A DNA stretch of 64,000 nucleotides from Dillenia suffruticosa. Its lineage: Eukaryota; Streptophyta; Magnoliopsida; Dilleniales; Dilleniaceae. Shown piece after piece: positions 1 through 11,553 of this stretch (position 1 is the first letter of the stretch; each line of letters begins with the position of its first letter). The stretch lies in assembly GCA_033439265.1 (NCBI GenBank), contig JAVTVX010000027.1:8323001-8387000 (forward strand), given 5' to 3'. The notes beneath the pieces are model-generated. The model made no database searches, had not been told where the DNA came from, and saw only the letters and a program-made list of their open reading frames with translations. Position numbers and translations under genes: made by a program.

Positions 1-1174
1 CGGTGGCTGTATAAACATCAAAATATGTACAGTAAACCTATTGCTTTGATAAGGTATTAAAAGACTTCGGAAGGCACAAGTTAAGAATACTTCAGATTTG
101 ACGGCAGAAACCTTACATAGAAATTCTTCCTTATCTATTCTCCTTCTCAACATCATTAAACAATATGTGGGAACTCAATTTGAAAATTCCCCATTCCTGT
201 CCTCTACAAATCAAGTTCTCTTGGACCAGAAACAAATGAAGTTCTCTTGGACAAAAAAGAATTTCGGAGACTGGATCCACGACTTTAGTTCAATCATAAT
301 TTTGACATTATAAAGGAAGGATGCACATTTGAGCTACTTCAACATGTGCTCTTAGGCTTTTATTATTATACGGCATCGTCAATTATGTTGCTATGACACT
401 TCCAAAAATGACCATGTCCATTACAATTTGTAGCTTGGAATAGTGGAAAATTTTCTTTATCGTGCTGATGTGTTTGTTAAATTGCCCATGGCTGTAGACC
501 ATGAAATTGACCATAATACCACCTAGTCACTACTTTACATATTTTTGAAGTGAATACCGCACGAATGAAACCAATGTTTATCTCAGAACTTCCATGGCAC
601 ACAACTTATTGATGAAAAAGCAAATATTAGGCCCTGACAATGTTCACACTACCAAATACTGATGGCACTGAATCAGATATTAGAATTCCTAATCCAAAAT
701 TGCAGACAAAAGGAAAATGCTGTTGATTATAAACACTTGAGTGGTTTCAACAAAGTATGGTCCTTTCAAAAATGGCAAAAATTGTACCAAAAATTGAATA
801 AATTTCAAAACCCAGTTCTGAAATTCAAAAAGAAAAAGGATGGAAAAATCCAGACCTTGACTTTGTCATTGAGTTTTTGAAGCTGTGAAGCCAAAGCATG
901 CTTGTTGTTTAGCTCTGAACATGGAAGTGAGGACGAAGCAGAGATCGAGTAACGACGAAGGAAAGGCGCAACTGCAGGTTTGTTATGATCCTCTCTTTCT
1001 CCCTCGAATGGCTTTCTCGGCTCGAAACCTGGCACGTCCCAGTTCCATCTGCTTCTCTGCTCCCCCATTTCAAAAAAAAATCAAAAAATCAATAAAAAAA
1101 AACCCTAGCTCTCACCACTCGATGATTTTCAGAAAAGGAATATCTAAATCAAGATTTTGAGGGTGAGATTGAAT

Positions 1175-1176
<2 letters not shown>
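1..1176. other. unassigned flank, possible gene edge
   Basis: No protein family is recognised in this stretch. Around 885-1080 the base composition is more gene-like than the surroundings. The plus strand has a short open stretch starting at 920 that reaches a plausible splice donor (CAG/GTTTGT) near 978. The minus strand is also open across 805-1068. Neither product matches a family I know, so I cannot say which strand, if any, is coding. Around 215-262 a phrase containing AAGTTCTCTTGGAC occurs twice about 30 bp apart. This could be the 5' edge of a low-copy gene or a pseudogene. Confidence 0.25.

Positions 1177-1212
<36 letters not shown>
1177..1212. repeat. (TC)n microsatellite
   Basis: About 18 uninterrupted TC dinucleotides. 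A second, slightly impure CT run lies at 1379-1404. Such tracts are common in plant 5' UTRs and promoters, which fits a nearby gene edge but does not prove one. Confidence 0.95.
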
Positions 1213-1215
<3 letters not shown>

Positions 1216-1371
1216 GGTGCTTTTCCCCTTGTTTCCGTATTTAACGAAGCGAGTTTGAGAAAACGGCGTCGTTTTAGGGGTTCGAAACGGCCCTCGCCGT
1301 GGCTCTTACAACATACACACACATGCAGAGGTTCAATTTGCGCTTGTAATGATTTTACGTTTCGCTCTCAG

Positions 1372-1378
<7 letters not shown>

Positions 1379-1404
<26 letters not shown>
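1379..1404. repeat. (CT)n microsatellite
   Basis: About 13 CT dinucleotides, flanked on both sides by interrupted CTCTC motifs. Confidence 0.9.
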
Positions 1405-1410
<6 letters not shown>

Positions 1411-2194
1411 TCTCACTTGGCTTCAGCGAAGTTTGTAGACTCTCTTTGCTTTGAATTTTTAAAGATAAGGTTGGCACTTGCACATGAGAGATGGGTGTGG
1501 TTTGTTCTTTGTTTGGTTTTAGGTTTTTTCGGTCACATTTGGGCCCATAGACACAACAGCCAAGCCACACATTTATGCAATCATAAAGATGGGATTGGTG
1601 TGAAGATGGGAATGTCGAAGCACCAAAATAGATTTTTATTAAGTAAATACAGCTCGCATTTGGTAATCATGGCATTTTGAATTCAAAATTGATTAAAAAG
1701 ATTATTTACAAAAATAATATATAAATTCTCTGTTATGATAAAATATGATGAATAATAATTATGCTGCAAAGATAATTTTATTAAAAAAAAAGTCGAAACT
1801 CTAATAGTTACACTCATAAGTACTTAAAAGAGTTCTACAATTTAATCAAAGCAACTCAACAGTTAGTTTGAATCAAATTAATCAAAACCAATCAATTGAG
1901 TTAAAAAAAAAGCCATGTACTCCTCTTCCTTATATATGTAAGATTCAAATGGTGATGATTATATCAAGAAAAATATTTATAATTTCCACCCTAATAAGAA
2001 AAATAAAAATTAAAAAAATAGGGATAAAGATTAAAAACAATGTTAGGTGAATTAAAGAAAATTAATAATAAAAATGATAGCATTGTGGTATATCTCATTT
2101 TATTAATTAACAAAAAAGACATGTGACAAGATTTTTGGATATAATTGCATCAATAGGACCCAATATTAGGTGCATACTAACACACAATTGACCT
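1405..2194. other. AT-rich intergenic DNA
   Basis: No supported gene. From about 1690 the sequence turns strongly AT-rich with homopolymer A runs, and short open frames here look random. Confidence 0.6.
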
Positions 2195-2357
2195 AATATC
2201 AATAAACAGTTGATTTAATGAGAAATACGTTAAATCTCTTAACAAATAGTTGGATTCGAATATTAAAAATGAAAAAACTAAATCATGAGAGCTCTCCTTA
2301 CAGAGGATTCGATAATAAATTAAATTTATTAAAATATGATTTCAAATATTAATTGGT
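2195..2357 (+). mobile_element. tRNA-derived SINE, degenerate
   Basis: This aligns along its length with the better-preserved SINEs at 11361 and 24321. It has a box A-like phrase (CAGTTGATTTAATGAG), then TTAAATCTCTTAA, then a box B-like phrase (GGATTCGAA), a degenerate body and the family's tail phrase (ATATGATTTCAAATA). Target-site duplications are not visible and the ends are approximate. Confidence 0.5.
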
Positions 2358-2907
2358 CAAATATCTAAATAAAAGCATATATTATGAATAAAAAAATTAT
2401 ATTGAGAGAGATATCGCTTAAATGATTCTGACAAGTATTCAAACAGAATTAATCAGAATATAATTTTAATTATCAATTGATATAACAAAAAAAAATAATG
2501 CATATTGTCCTAATATCAAATTCTTAGCTTATTTGCATGTGTTGGAAGGATTTTGATCCGAGGATTATAGGTGGCATTATTCGTTTGGTAATTTTGAAAG
2601 TAAGTGTCTTTGGATCATGAACATAGTGACCAAATTCATTAGGGTGTCATAGGGTGTCAAGGTCTCGTTCTCTAGTACTTTTGTGCACGTCTTTTAATAA
2701 TTATACACTAATATATAAATTGGCACTTCATGTGTTCTCCTTTTCTAGGAAACAAAAATATGATAAAGCAAAAAATGATTTATAAAAAACATCAAATATT
2801 TGATTTTCTATTAAACAAGTATAAATTTGCAAAGAAGTATAAATTTGGGCCTGGTACTTATGAACCACCCTATATATAAATATTTATATTTTAGAACTAA
2901 AATGATT
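2358..2907. other. AT-rich intergenic DNA
   Basis: Nothing recognisable. Long A/T runs and no open frame with protein-like composition. Confidence 0.5.
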
Positions 2908-2949
2908 TCAATTAGTAAATATTTCAAAATAAAATATTAATGATAAATA

Positions 2950-3150
2950 GATGGGATTGAAATACCGATCTTCATGATCCAACATAAAACTTGTTATTTT
3001 TATTCGTAAATAAATATCTTTATTTACAAAACTTTTAATAAAATTAATAAAAATATCAGAAATCTTGATATCCAAAAGAAGATTATTAAGACCTTTAATT
3101 GTATTAATCACGACTAAAGCGTTGGATTCAACATCAAAACATTCCATTCC
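2950..3150 (-). pseudogene. RNase H-like fragment (RVT_3 type), decayed
   Basis: Read on minus from about 3147, the product starts ECFDVESNALVVINTIKG and continues with a hydrophobic/acidic pattern. This resembles the core of plant RNase H-like RVT_3 domains, where a VESD-alanine-leucine-VVNAI stretch carries an active-site acidic residue; here the usual D is N. Only about 60 residues are alignable. The catalytic start of the domain and any reverse transcriptase are missing. RVT_3 domains end LINE elements and also occur as stand-alone plant ORFs, so this is most likely a LINE remnant. There is no evidence of expression or of an intact gene. Confidence 0.45.
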
Positions 3151-3300
3151 AAGGCCTTTATCCGATTTGAAATTTTACAAATATTAATAATTTTAAACTT
3201 TTAACTTTCTTGAAAGAGAAATTATCAAAATATTATAATTTGAAGTTGTTAAATAAAATCATTATATTTTTATCTATTATATCTGTAATCACTTGCTCCA

Positions 3301-3331
<31 letters not shown>

Positions 3332-3631
3332 AATACACATATTTGGCAAGAGATAAAATATTATAAAATAATCTTACCTGCCCTTTTAAACAAGAGATAA
3401 AATATTATAAAATACACATATTTAGTTCCAAAGAAGAGGCATATGGGTCATTTAAACAAGTATAAATTGCCTTTAATTCCATATATTTTTTTATATAAAA
3501 AAGCTATTGATATAATAATTATTTCAATTACTTTTATAAAGAAATTTGATTTTTATTTACGGCGTAAGATATTTTCTATTAAAACTTTTTTCACCACGGT
3601 TAAAATATATTAGAATAAGTAAAATTAGTTA
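3151..3631. other. AT-rich spacer with (AT)n
   Basis: Contains an (AT)n run at 3299-3326 and a phrase near 3342-3425 (AGATAAAATATTATAAAATA) present twice about 50 bp apart. No gene is visible. Confidence 0.6.
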
Positions 3632-4370
3632 TAATGGCTTTTGAATTATAAAATAAATTTGGTTTTTGATTTTGTTTTCCATTTTTTATTTCTCGGTTAG
3701 TAAAAAAATTAAAATTATTTGCAAAAAATGTATGAAAACATTGTATTAAGAAATTCAAATTTGCGATAAAAATTGATTTTTGAGGATATTTCACTGCATG
3801 ATTTTCGTTCTTGTTTTTCTTTTCTAGTAATCTTTTATTTAAATTTTATTATAATTTAATTTGTACTTTTAACATTTAAAATTATATTAGATTAGATTTA
3901 ATAATAATGAGTTTTCAACTATAAAATTAATGTGAGAATTGGTTTTTTACTACTTGCCATTTTTAATTCTAGCTTAGTAAAAAATTATAAAAGATTTATA
4001 AAACTATATACCAACATAATATCAACCCTTTTTAATAGAAGGAATTCAAATTTGCAATATAAAAAATGATTCATAAAAATGATTCATGATAATATTTCAA
4101 TACATGATTTTGGTTTTGGCTTTTTCTTCCTTTTTGTATTTATTTTTTAATTATATTTAATTTATAATGTTACATTTAAAATTATATTAGACTATACTTA
4201 ACTACAATATATTTTAAATTATAAAGTTAATTTGAGAATTGATTTTTAACCGTATCATTTGTTATTAAAAATTTTAAAAATATTTACAAAATTATATACT
4301 ACGATTATATCAACATTCTTAATAAAAAATGATTCATGATGATATTCTAGTATATGATTTTTTATATTTG
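3632..4370. repeat. degenerate tandem repeat, ~280-300 bp unit, about 2.5 copies
   Basis: Unit landmarks recur in order: an ATTATAAA-TTAAT-TGAGAATTG-TTTTT phrase near 3632, 3909 and 4208, followed each time by a TAGTAAAA stretch, an ATTCAAATTTGC phrase and a TTTCA-TACATGATTTT phrase. Spacing is about 277 and 299 bp. The copies are clearly diverged. The start of the 6.7-kb duplication (3985) lies inside the second unit. Confidence 0.6.
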
Positions 4371-5736
4371 TTTATTTATTTATTATTCTCATATATTTCG
4401 TTTCCCCGTTCCCACCTCTCCCCTTGGGTTGCGTGAAACCCATCCGATTCCCATTATCAGAACAATGGTTGGAATCGCATGCAATGGACCGTCATTAATT
4501 CTGATTCTTTCATTCCAATTCTTACTATCCAAACAAGGTCTTATTATATGATTGTGTGCGTAGAAATATAAATTAATAATAAAAATGATATGAATAATAA
4601 TAACGATAGATGAACATGAATATAATACCATGTTAGAGATGGAAAATAATATAATAATATGTAATCTAATTTTTAATTATTTTAATAAATTATTACAATA
4701 AATTGAGTTTATATAGTAAACATATTATCATAAATATAGAAATAATTATTACAAATATGGAAATATAAAAATATAAAAAGTCAAATATGTATTAAAACCA
4801 AATCAATTATTAATTTAATTTTGATATATGATATATTTTCTAACATATTAAAAAATTAATGAGTAAACAATTATATAAAAAGATAATTTTTTATATGATT
4901 ATTAAAGAAATCAAATTTATTAAAATTGAAATATACTCTACGAAATGAAACCAACGATACACAATTTGCCAATTTTACATCAAATTAATTATTGCATCTA
5001 ACCTTTTCATTCAATTTTGCCCGATAATAAGACTACAAGCTAAACAAATCAGAAAGAAGATGAAACCCTGCATACTTTTTATTTAATATCCGTTTGTTGG
5101 TTTGGGTAGCTATTACATGGACCGACATTTGGTTAAGACAAACCGTGTTTAGCTATTATTAAGGCACTTTTTAAACTTTGGACAATTACCATAAAGGACC
5201 ACCTTTGAACATGGGTTCTTGATTCGAATTTTTTGGATTAATCCCGCTATAAATTATGATAGTTGTTTTTTTAACTTGATCAATTGATATCCATCTATTT
5301 TTTCCATTCTCTAAATTGGGAGTCAATATTTGATTAAAAAAATTCAGTGATCTTATCATTAGACCAAACAAAGCATTGATGGACATAGTCAATCATTTAG
5401 CTTCAATAAGTTTTTCCATAAAAAATAGAAAATTTAATCTTAATTCCATAAAAATATGAACCTGTTAAATTGCTAATAAAATATATGATTTGAAAATAAA
5501 CTAGAATGGAGATCATGGGTTACAGGCATTTATTTAATATATAATATTAAATAACAAATTTAAAATTGAGTTTTAAAGTTGTTTTAATTGTTTGGATGAG
5601 TGGAATTTATTTTAATTCCATATTTCACGCTATTTTTTTTCTTCCTCTTTCTCTTCTTACTTTTCGGTCAAGTTACATTTGCCTTCTCCTGGTTTTCCAG
5701 CCAATCCTCTGCTTGTTTCAAAATGCCTACAATTAA

Positions 5737-6181
5737 GTATCCATTTGGTAAAAAAAATTTTCAACTTTTTTTTCCTTATAAGGAGAAAAAAATTAATTGT
5801 TTTTAAAATAAAATTAAACATTGTTTGATAATTTTACATTTAAAAACAAACTGATTACATAATTTTTGAAATAAAATTAAAAATTAAAATTAAAAAGATA
5901 GAGAGGACATGTGAGTAAATGAATTTATGATATTAATATATTTAAAATTTCATATTTTTCAAGTGATGATATAAATAGAAGAAAACAAACATATTTTCTA
6001 AAAATCTGAAATATAAAAAATAAGTAGAAACAAAAGTTTCTCTCAGGAATTTTTTCTCAAAAGTTAATTTTTACATTTTCATTCATAAAAAAGCTACTTT
6101 TAAGGAGAAAAAAATCCGTTCAGCATAATTTCTCCTTATAAGAAGAAGAAAAACTGAAAAAAAATCATGTCAGACGAGTAC
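5737..6181. mobile_element. MITE, PIF/Harbinger-like (copy A)
   Basis: A 445-bp element with imperfect terminal inverted repeats. The left end begins GTATCCATTTGGTAAA and reaches CCTTATAAGGAG. The right end, read inward, begins GTACTCGTCTGACATG and reaches CTTATAAGGAG. It is flanked by TAA on both sides (5734-5736 and 6182-6184), the 3-bp TWA duplication typical of PIF/Harbinger. It has no coding capacity. It sits in the first of two ~70-bp direct repeats of a CTTCAAAATGCCTACAATTAA phrase. Confidence 0.55.
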
Positions 6182-6294
6182 TAAAAAAGTAAAACTTTCT
6201 TAGTCATTGTTGTCATCATCGTTGACTCTACTTGCTTCAAAATGCCTACAATTAAATAAGTAAAATTTTCTTAGTTGTTGTTGTTGTTGTCTCG

Positions 6295-6444
6295 ATGGAT
6301 AGGATTCTTGATTTGGCAAACGGAGAGCCCCCTTTTCTCCCGATTATTCTTGTGTGGAGAATTCTCCAAATTCTTCTCCCACCTTTTATAGGGAGAAGAC
6401 TTATCGTACCAAAACCTTGTTTATTCTCCATTGATCTTATCAAG
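6295..6444 (+). other. putative 50-codon exon-like block (copy A)
   Basis: An ATG-initiated frame of 50 codons (MDRILDLANGEPPFLPII... to FSIDLIK) ends at a good splice-donor context (AAG/GTATAT). The copy B counterpart keeps the same start, frame, length and donor despite about 13% nucleotide difference. The predicted peptide is hydrophobic in the middle and matches no family I recognise. The reverse strand is open too, so coding status is uncertain. It may be a leftover first exon or chance. Confidence 0.25.
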
Positions 6445-6710
6445 GTATATACTCTTTTCACTTTGTAATATTTTATCAATTTTTATAGTACTTTGTAATT
6501 TGATAATTGTTGTCTTTTGAAAATGTAGTGTGGTTCTTGATCACCTCAACTATAACTTTGTAATTAAACAAGTCTTTTATAGAAATGGTTTGATACCATG
6601 CTTGTACTATGTTCTTTTAGGGCAAATTTAAAATGGAGTGGAATCCAGCCCTATACTATAGTTTGAAATAAAAAGTGGATTAAATTGTTCCTTGATCTAG
6701 TTAGAGTCGA

Positions 6711-7146
6711 TGAAAGTTTTAAACAAATCAATAAATATAATTTTCATATAAAAAATTTTTATATCTAAATTGAATTCGAATCACTTATCTCTTTCAACGG
6801 TTGAACATTCTAAATTGAGAAAATATTACAAAATCGAATTACCTTTTATTTTTCACAATCCAAATGCTTTTTTGATGGATGGTTGATCAATTTTCACCAA
6901 TCCCTTTGCTTTCTCTCTTATTCTCTATCCCAAAAATAATGGCTTTTTCATTTCATTTTTTTTTCTTCTTATGTCCATTCTCTAACCTTTTTGGAAGAGA
7001 AGTTTTCAAAGATATGGAAAGTTGAAGGGGTGGTTATCCAAAATAACCACTTTCTCTCATTTTCAAATTCAAACAAATGGTGTAAATAGTTTTAGATCTT
7101 GAGTCGGGTCTACCCTCATAGGCGAACACGGATCCATTTTTCAATA
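6711..7146 (-). repeat. copia 1 LTR (3' LTR, copy A)
   Basis: 436 bp starting TGAAAGTTTTAAACAAATC and ending near CCATTTTTCAATA (ancestral CA end mutated). It aligns throughout with 21094-21540. A degenerate polypurine side follows in element orientation. Confidence 0.8.
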
Positions 7147-8100
7147 CCTACTATTCATATATGAGGGTTAGATTCATACATAATTTGATCATTATAATCG
7201 AATACAAATTTCATACAAATAAATGGATCGTATGACCGTGAGAATATCAAGAGGTTTAGGTCTATACACCGGTTAAAAATATATAACAGTTCATTTTCAA
7301 TATGGTGATAAGAATGTTGTATCTTGCTATACCAGAGACCCCTTTTTCTTGACACAGTGAACGTTTCTCTCATCTCTTAAGCGATATAAGAGTATATTTA
7401 ACTTAAATCCAATCATCTATTTACAATTACGTATCTAAATACTAAATCATAGAAATAATTGGCCGGATAGTGAATACGGAGCATTGTGTTGATTAAAGAC
7501 AATTTTCTTTTCGTACTATTACTTTTTAATTTTATTTTAACTGTTTTTCTAGACAAGTATCATTAAACCCAATCAATCATAATTTTTTAGTGACATACTA
7601 AAATAGCAATATTAAAATAAAATTTCAAGAGATAGATAAAAATTCTAAGGATATAAATTGAGTTTGAATATGAATTTTCGAGTCTTACATGATAAGATGA
7701 AGACAGATGCACCATCTCATTACCCATGTGGTCACATAAGCACACGTGATATGAAACACGTGATATGAAACACGTGATATGATACTCTTTTTCCTATCTG
7801 GAAGTGTATGTCCTCTTTTATAAAATAATGTATCATATAGATTTTAGTTCAAACATATACAATATTTGACCTAAATTTTTCTTTTTACAAGTTCTCAAAA
7901 AATCTCACAACGTCAACAGAAACTCACACTTGGCTATTAGACAAGTTTAATGGATTATGAGGAATCCATTTCGATTCCCATATATGTGTACTCAATTGGT
8001 AACCTAATCTTAATATTCTACTAATGCGGCATGTATGTTAATCTACCATAAAATAATATTATATCATATTTACATGTCACATAGATATTAAAAACGATTA
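7147..8100 (-). other. copia 1 3' non-coding stretch (copy A)
   Basis: This stretch between the LTR and the RNase H remnant has no coding frame. It includes a 15-bp unit (ACACGTGATATGAAA) repeated about three times at 7741-7788. Copy B has about two at 14511-14535, and copia 2 has a related CACACGTGGTATGAAACACGTG near 27066. Each unit contains the G-box core CACGTG. Confidence 0.6.
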
Positions 8101-10673
8101 TTTGTGTTAGAGATCCAATCTCGAAAACTTATTCAACATACATTTAAAAGTAAACACGAGAATTTTAAATACAAAAACAAAAATTCAAATGTCAATAAAT
8201 ATGAATATTGTATTATATATACTCTGTATATAATTACAATTATAATCACAGTCATAAATATTGTCACAAGCTATGCAAACCAAGAGATTTACCATATCTC
8301 ACAAACATGTCTTTAGGTATTGGATTTATAAAAAGATTAGTCATCATTAATTACGTAGGCATATATATTTCAGTGCTATTTTTCTCTTTTCAATCATGTC
8401 TCTTACAAAATTGATTTTTGTATCTATACTTGATTTTACCATCGTATTTGAAGTTTCTAGCATAAAAAATAACGACTAATTATCATAACTACCACTGAAT
8501 TGTTTATTATTCCCAAATATTATAAAATCTATTCAACCAAACTTATTCCTAAATTGCGAAAACATAGGCCATAAATTCTACTTCCATTATAGTATGAGAT
8601 ACATAAATTTGTTTTTTGATAGTCTATAAAATAGCGGTATCATTGAAAAAGAAAATATAACCAGAAATAGATTTTCTCTCATCTAAATCATATCCCCGAT
8701 CAGTATCCATGTATCCTTTCAATAATAGATCATTTCCTCGATCACAAAGGAAATAATTTGTAGTTCTTTTCAGATATCCCAATTATCATTTTCATAACAA
8801 TCCAATGATTTTTTCCTATATTGAATTGACATTTGTTGACCAAACCACAATATGATAAATGTCAGGATGAGTACATGTCATAGCGTACTTCAAACTCCCA
8901 ACTGTGTTAGAATACAGTACTCTGAATATTTCATCTATTCATTTTGAGTTTTTAGGGCATTTGTCATCATTTGAACTATTGCCTATAACCACAAGAGTAT
9001 TAATAAATTTACAATTTTTAACTTTATATCGTTTCAAAATTTTTATAATATGAAACTTTTGAAATAATTTTAATAATCTCTTAAAACAATTTTTATAGGT
9101 TTTAATTCCCAATTTAACTTGGCCACGTCCTTCAACTCAAAATTAGAAGACAACTATTTCAAAATCTGCAGGATATACTCCTTATCATTTAGGATTTAGG
9201 GTAATGCTATATTCTCCTCATATACGGATAAAATTGTAAACTTTTCACTAGAATTCTTCATATAGATACAATAGTTTTTCATCTATCGTGACAAAATTAT
9301 AAGAGATCACATTTCTGTGAAATCTCAAATACTATTGTCTCGAATACTACTTAAAACTATAAATTGATATACTCAATTTATATATTTTATATTCTGACTT
9401 TTAATGACAAAACCCTCTGATTGTATCATATAAACTTTTTTCTTAATTTCTCTATTGAGAAAAACAGTTTTTCATCTATCTAACATAATTTTAAATTCAA
9501 ATTGACCACTATTACCAACAACAAGTAAATGGAGATAAATCTCATTATCGAGAAAATGTTTTCTCATAATCAATACTCTTTTACTGAGTATAATTTTTTA
9601 CTACCAGTCAAAACTTATACCTCTCAATAGTTTCATTTGTTCTATATTTCGTTTTGAGAATCCAATTGCTCTCAATAATTTAGGTTCCTAATAGAAGTTT
9701 AATCAATTTCTAAACATGATTGGATTTCATTGACTCTAATTTTTCTTCTATCCCCTTTATCAACTCATTCTTGATAGTACAAAATAGTCTCATCTATATT
9801 TTTAGACTCTTTTTTATTTTTTGAAGAAATAATAAATGTGTGCCCTTCATTTAAAAAAAACGCTTAGGCATCTCTTTCCTAATACTTTTCTAAGTTTCGT
9901 AATTTAGTTGGATTGTTAGAAGTTAAATCTCTCCCATTGGGATCAACATTTAACTTGTTTTCTTACAATTCCAATGGTCTACCATGAATAGACTCATCTT
10001 CTAAATTAACTAATTCAGACAAAAGCTCTATGTCTTTCATGTCATCTTACCTAGAAAATTCATTTTCCAGAAATATGATATTTCGTAATTCAATTTCTAC
10101 TACAATACCATCACTTTGTTCACCAATGAATCCTTAACCAGCAAACTGGTCGGAATCTCTTAAAAAGATACTCTTACTTTCACGGAAAAAAATTTTCAAA
10201 TTTATTGAAAAAATTTTGAACACGCACAATCGATTCCAAAGTCTAAGATCACTTAGATACAGTTTTCGACTGGTCCAAAATTTATATGGTATCCTCGATA
10301 CTGATTTTGAAGACACTTTTGTTCAAAATATAAGTCGCAATCAACAAAATATCTTCCCAAAAGGAAATCGGCAAGCTAACATGCATCGTCATGGATTTTA
10401 TTATATCCAACAATTCATATTTCTTCTCACTACAACATCATTTTGTTAATGTGTATGATACATTTTTCATTACACAGATTTTTAATTGATCTGATAGATA
10501 TTCACGATTTCTATCTATTCTAAAGATTTTTTATCATTCTATCTATTTTATTTTCTACCTCGTTCATATAAGATTTATAGTACTCAAAGTGTTTCAGGTT
10601 TTTGAAAAAACAAATAGATATAACCAAATCGCAGAAAATCATCTATGAATTTAATGAAATACAAAACTCTATA
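8101..10673 (-). pseudogene. copia 1 pol remnant: integrase C-term, RT, RNase H (copy A)
   Basis: Heavily decayed pol read on minus. Near 10316-10200 the product reads YKFWTSRKLYLSDLRLW, matching the integrase C-terminal phrase (P-Y-E-L-W-x-G-R-K-P-x-L-S-H-L-R-x-W-G) of copia elements. Around 9500-9400 a stretch starting NLNLKL is the counterpart of the RT region that normally reads N-L-D-L-E-I-x-Q-M-D-V-K-T-A-F. Around 9230 the YVDD box has become VYEEN. RNase H remains lie toward 8100-9000. Many stops and frameshifts make it non-functional. Copia 2 (27.2-29.3 kb) is the best guide to its layout. Confidence 0.65.
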
Positions 10674-11360
10674 AGATTTAAACTCTATATTAGAAAAGAT
10701 TTATAAAATAATATACCAACATAATATCAACACTTTTTAATAGAAGGAATTCAAATTTGCAATATAAAAAATGATTCATGATAATTTTTCAATACATGAT
10801 TTTGGTTTTGGTTTTTTTTTCCTTTTTGTATTTATTTTTTAATTATAATTAATTTATAATGTTACATTTAAAATTATATTAGAATATACTTAACTACAAT
10901 ATCTTGTAAATTATAAAGTTAATTTGAGAATTGATTTTTAACCGTTATTTGTTTTAATCATTTGTTATTAAAATTTTAAAAATATTTACAAAATTATATA
11001 CTACAATTATATCAACATTCTTTTAGGGAAGAAATTTAAAGTTGTAAATAAAAAATGATTCATGATAATATTCTAGTTTATGATTTTTTTTTGTTTATTT
11101 ATTTATTTATTTATTTATTATTCTCATATAATTCATTTCCCCATTGCCACCTCTCCCCCTAGGTTGCCTCAAACTCATTTGATTCCCATGGTCAAAACAA
11201 TAGTTGGAATCGCATGCAATGGGCCGACATGAGTTCTGATTCTTTCATTCCAATTCTTACATTCCAAATATGGTTTTATCATATGTTTGTGTATGTAGAA
11301 ATATAAAATAATAATAAAAATGATATGAATAATAATAGAGATAGATAAACATGATTGTGA

Positions 11361-11553
11361 TACCAACGATCAGTTGGTTTAATGAGATGTGGCGTTAAAT
11401 CTCTTAATCAAGATTTCGGGTTCGACTCGCGACTTGGATATAAAATAAATTACGTTGAAAGTGTAACCCACTTAAATGGATCACTACAAATCTCGAGCCA
11501 GATTAGTCGGAATATGGTTTTGAATACCGATTAGTATAGTATAAAAAAAAAAA
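11361..11553 (+). mobile_element. tRNA-derived SINE (in copy B only)
   Basis: Box A-like CGATCAGTTGGTTTAATGAG and a very good box B (GGGTTCGACTCGC) 40-50 bp later give the split RNA polymerase III promoter of a tRNA-derived SINE. An ~110-bp body and an A-rich tail (11 A) follow. Copy A of the duplication lacks it at the matching position near 4630. Family members are at 2195, 24321, 24898 and 32372 (minus). Confidence 0.75.

Larger units (their letters stand above)
3985..10673 (+). repeat. 6.7-kb tandem duplication, copy A
   Basis: Copy A matches copy B (10690-17426) in order and orientation along its full length. It carries a stretch of old flank, a MITE (5737-6181), a putative 50-codon open block (6295-6444), the copia target site, the copia 3' LTR (6711-7146) and about 3.5 kb of copia pol. 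Homology begins at AAAAGATTTATAAAA (3989) and stops after AATACAAAACTCTATA near 10673. Divergence from copy B is roughly one position in eight in the 150-bp block I counted. Confidence 0.85.

Noticed and set aside
1-660. Possible PPR-like or other cellular pseudogene on minus
   Set aside because: Only very short suggestive words with stops between them; I could not align a full motif.
4354-4631. Short frames on both strands near CCAAACAAGGTC followed by TTA
   Set aside because: Could be the right end of a truncated PIF/Harbinger MITE, but no matching left terminus exists, so it was not annotated.
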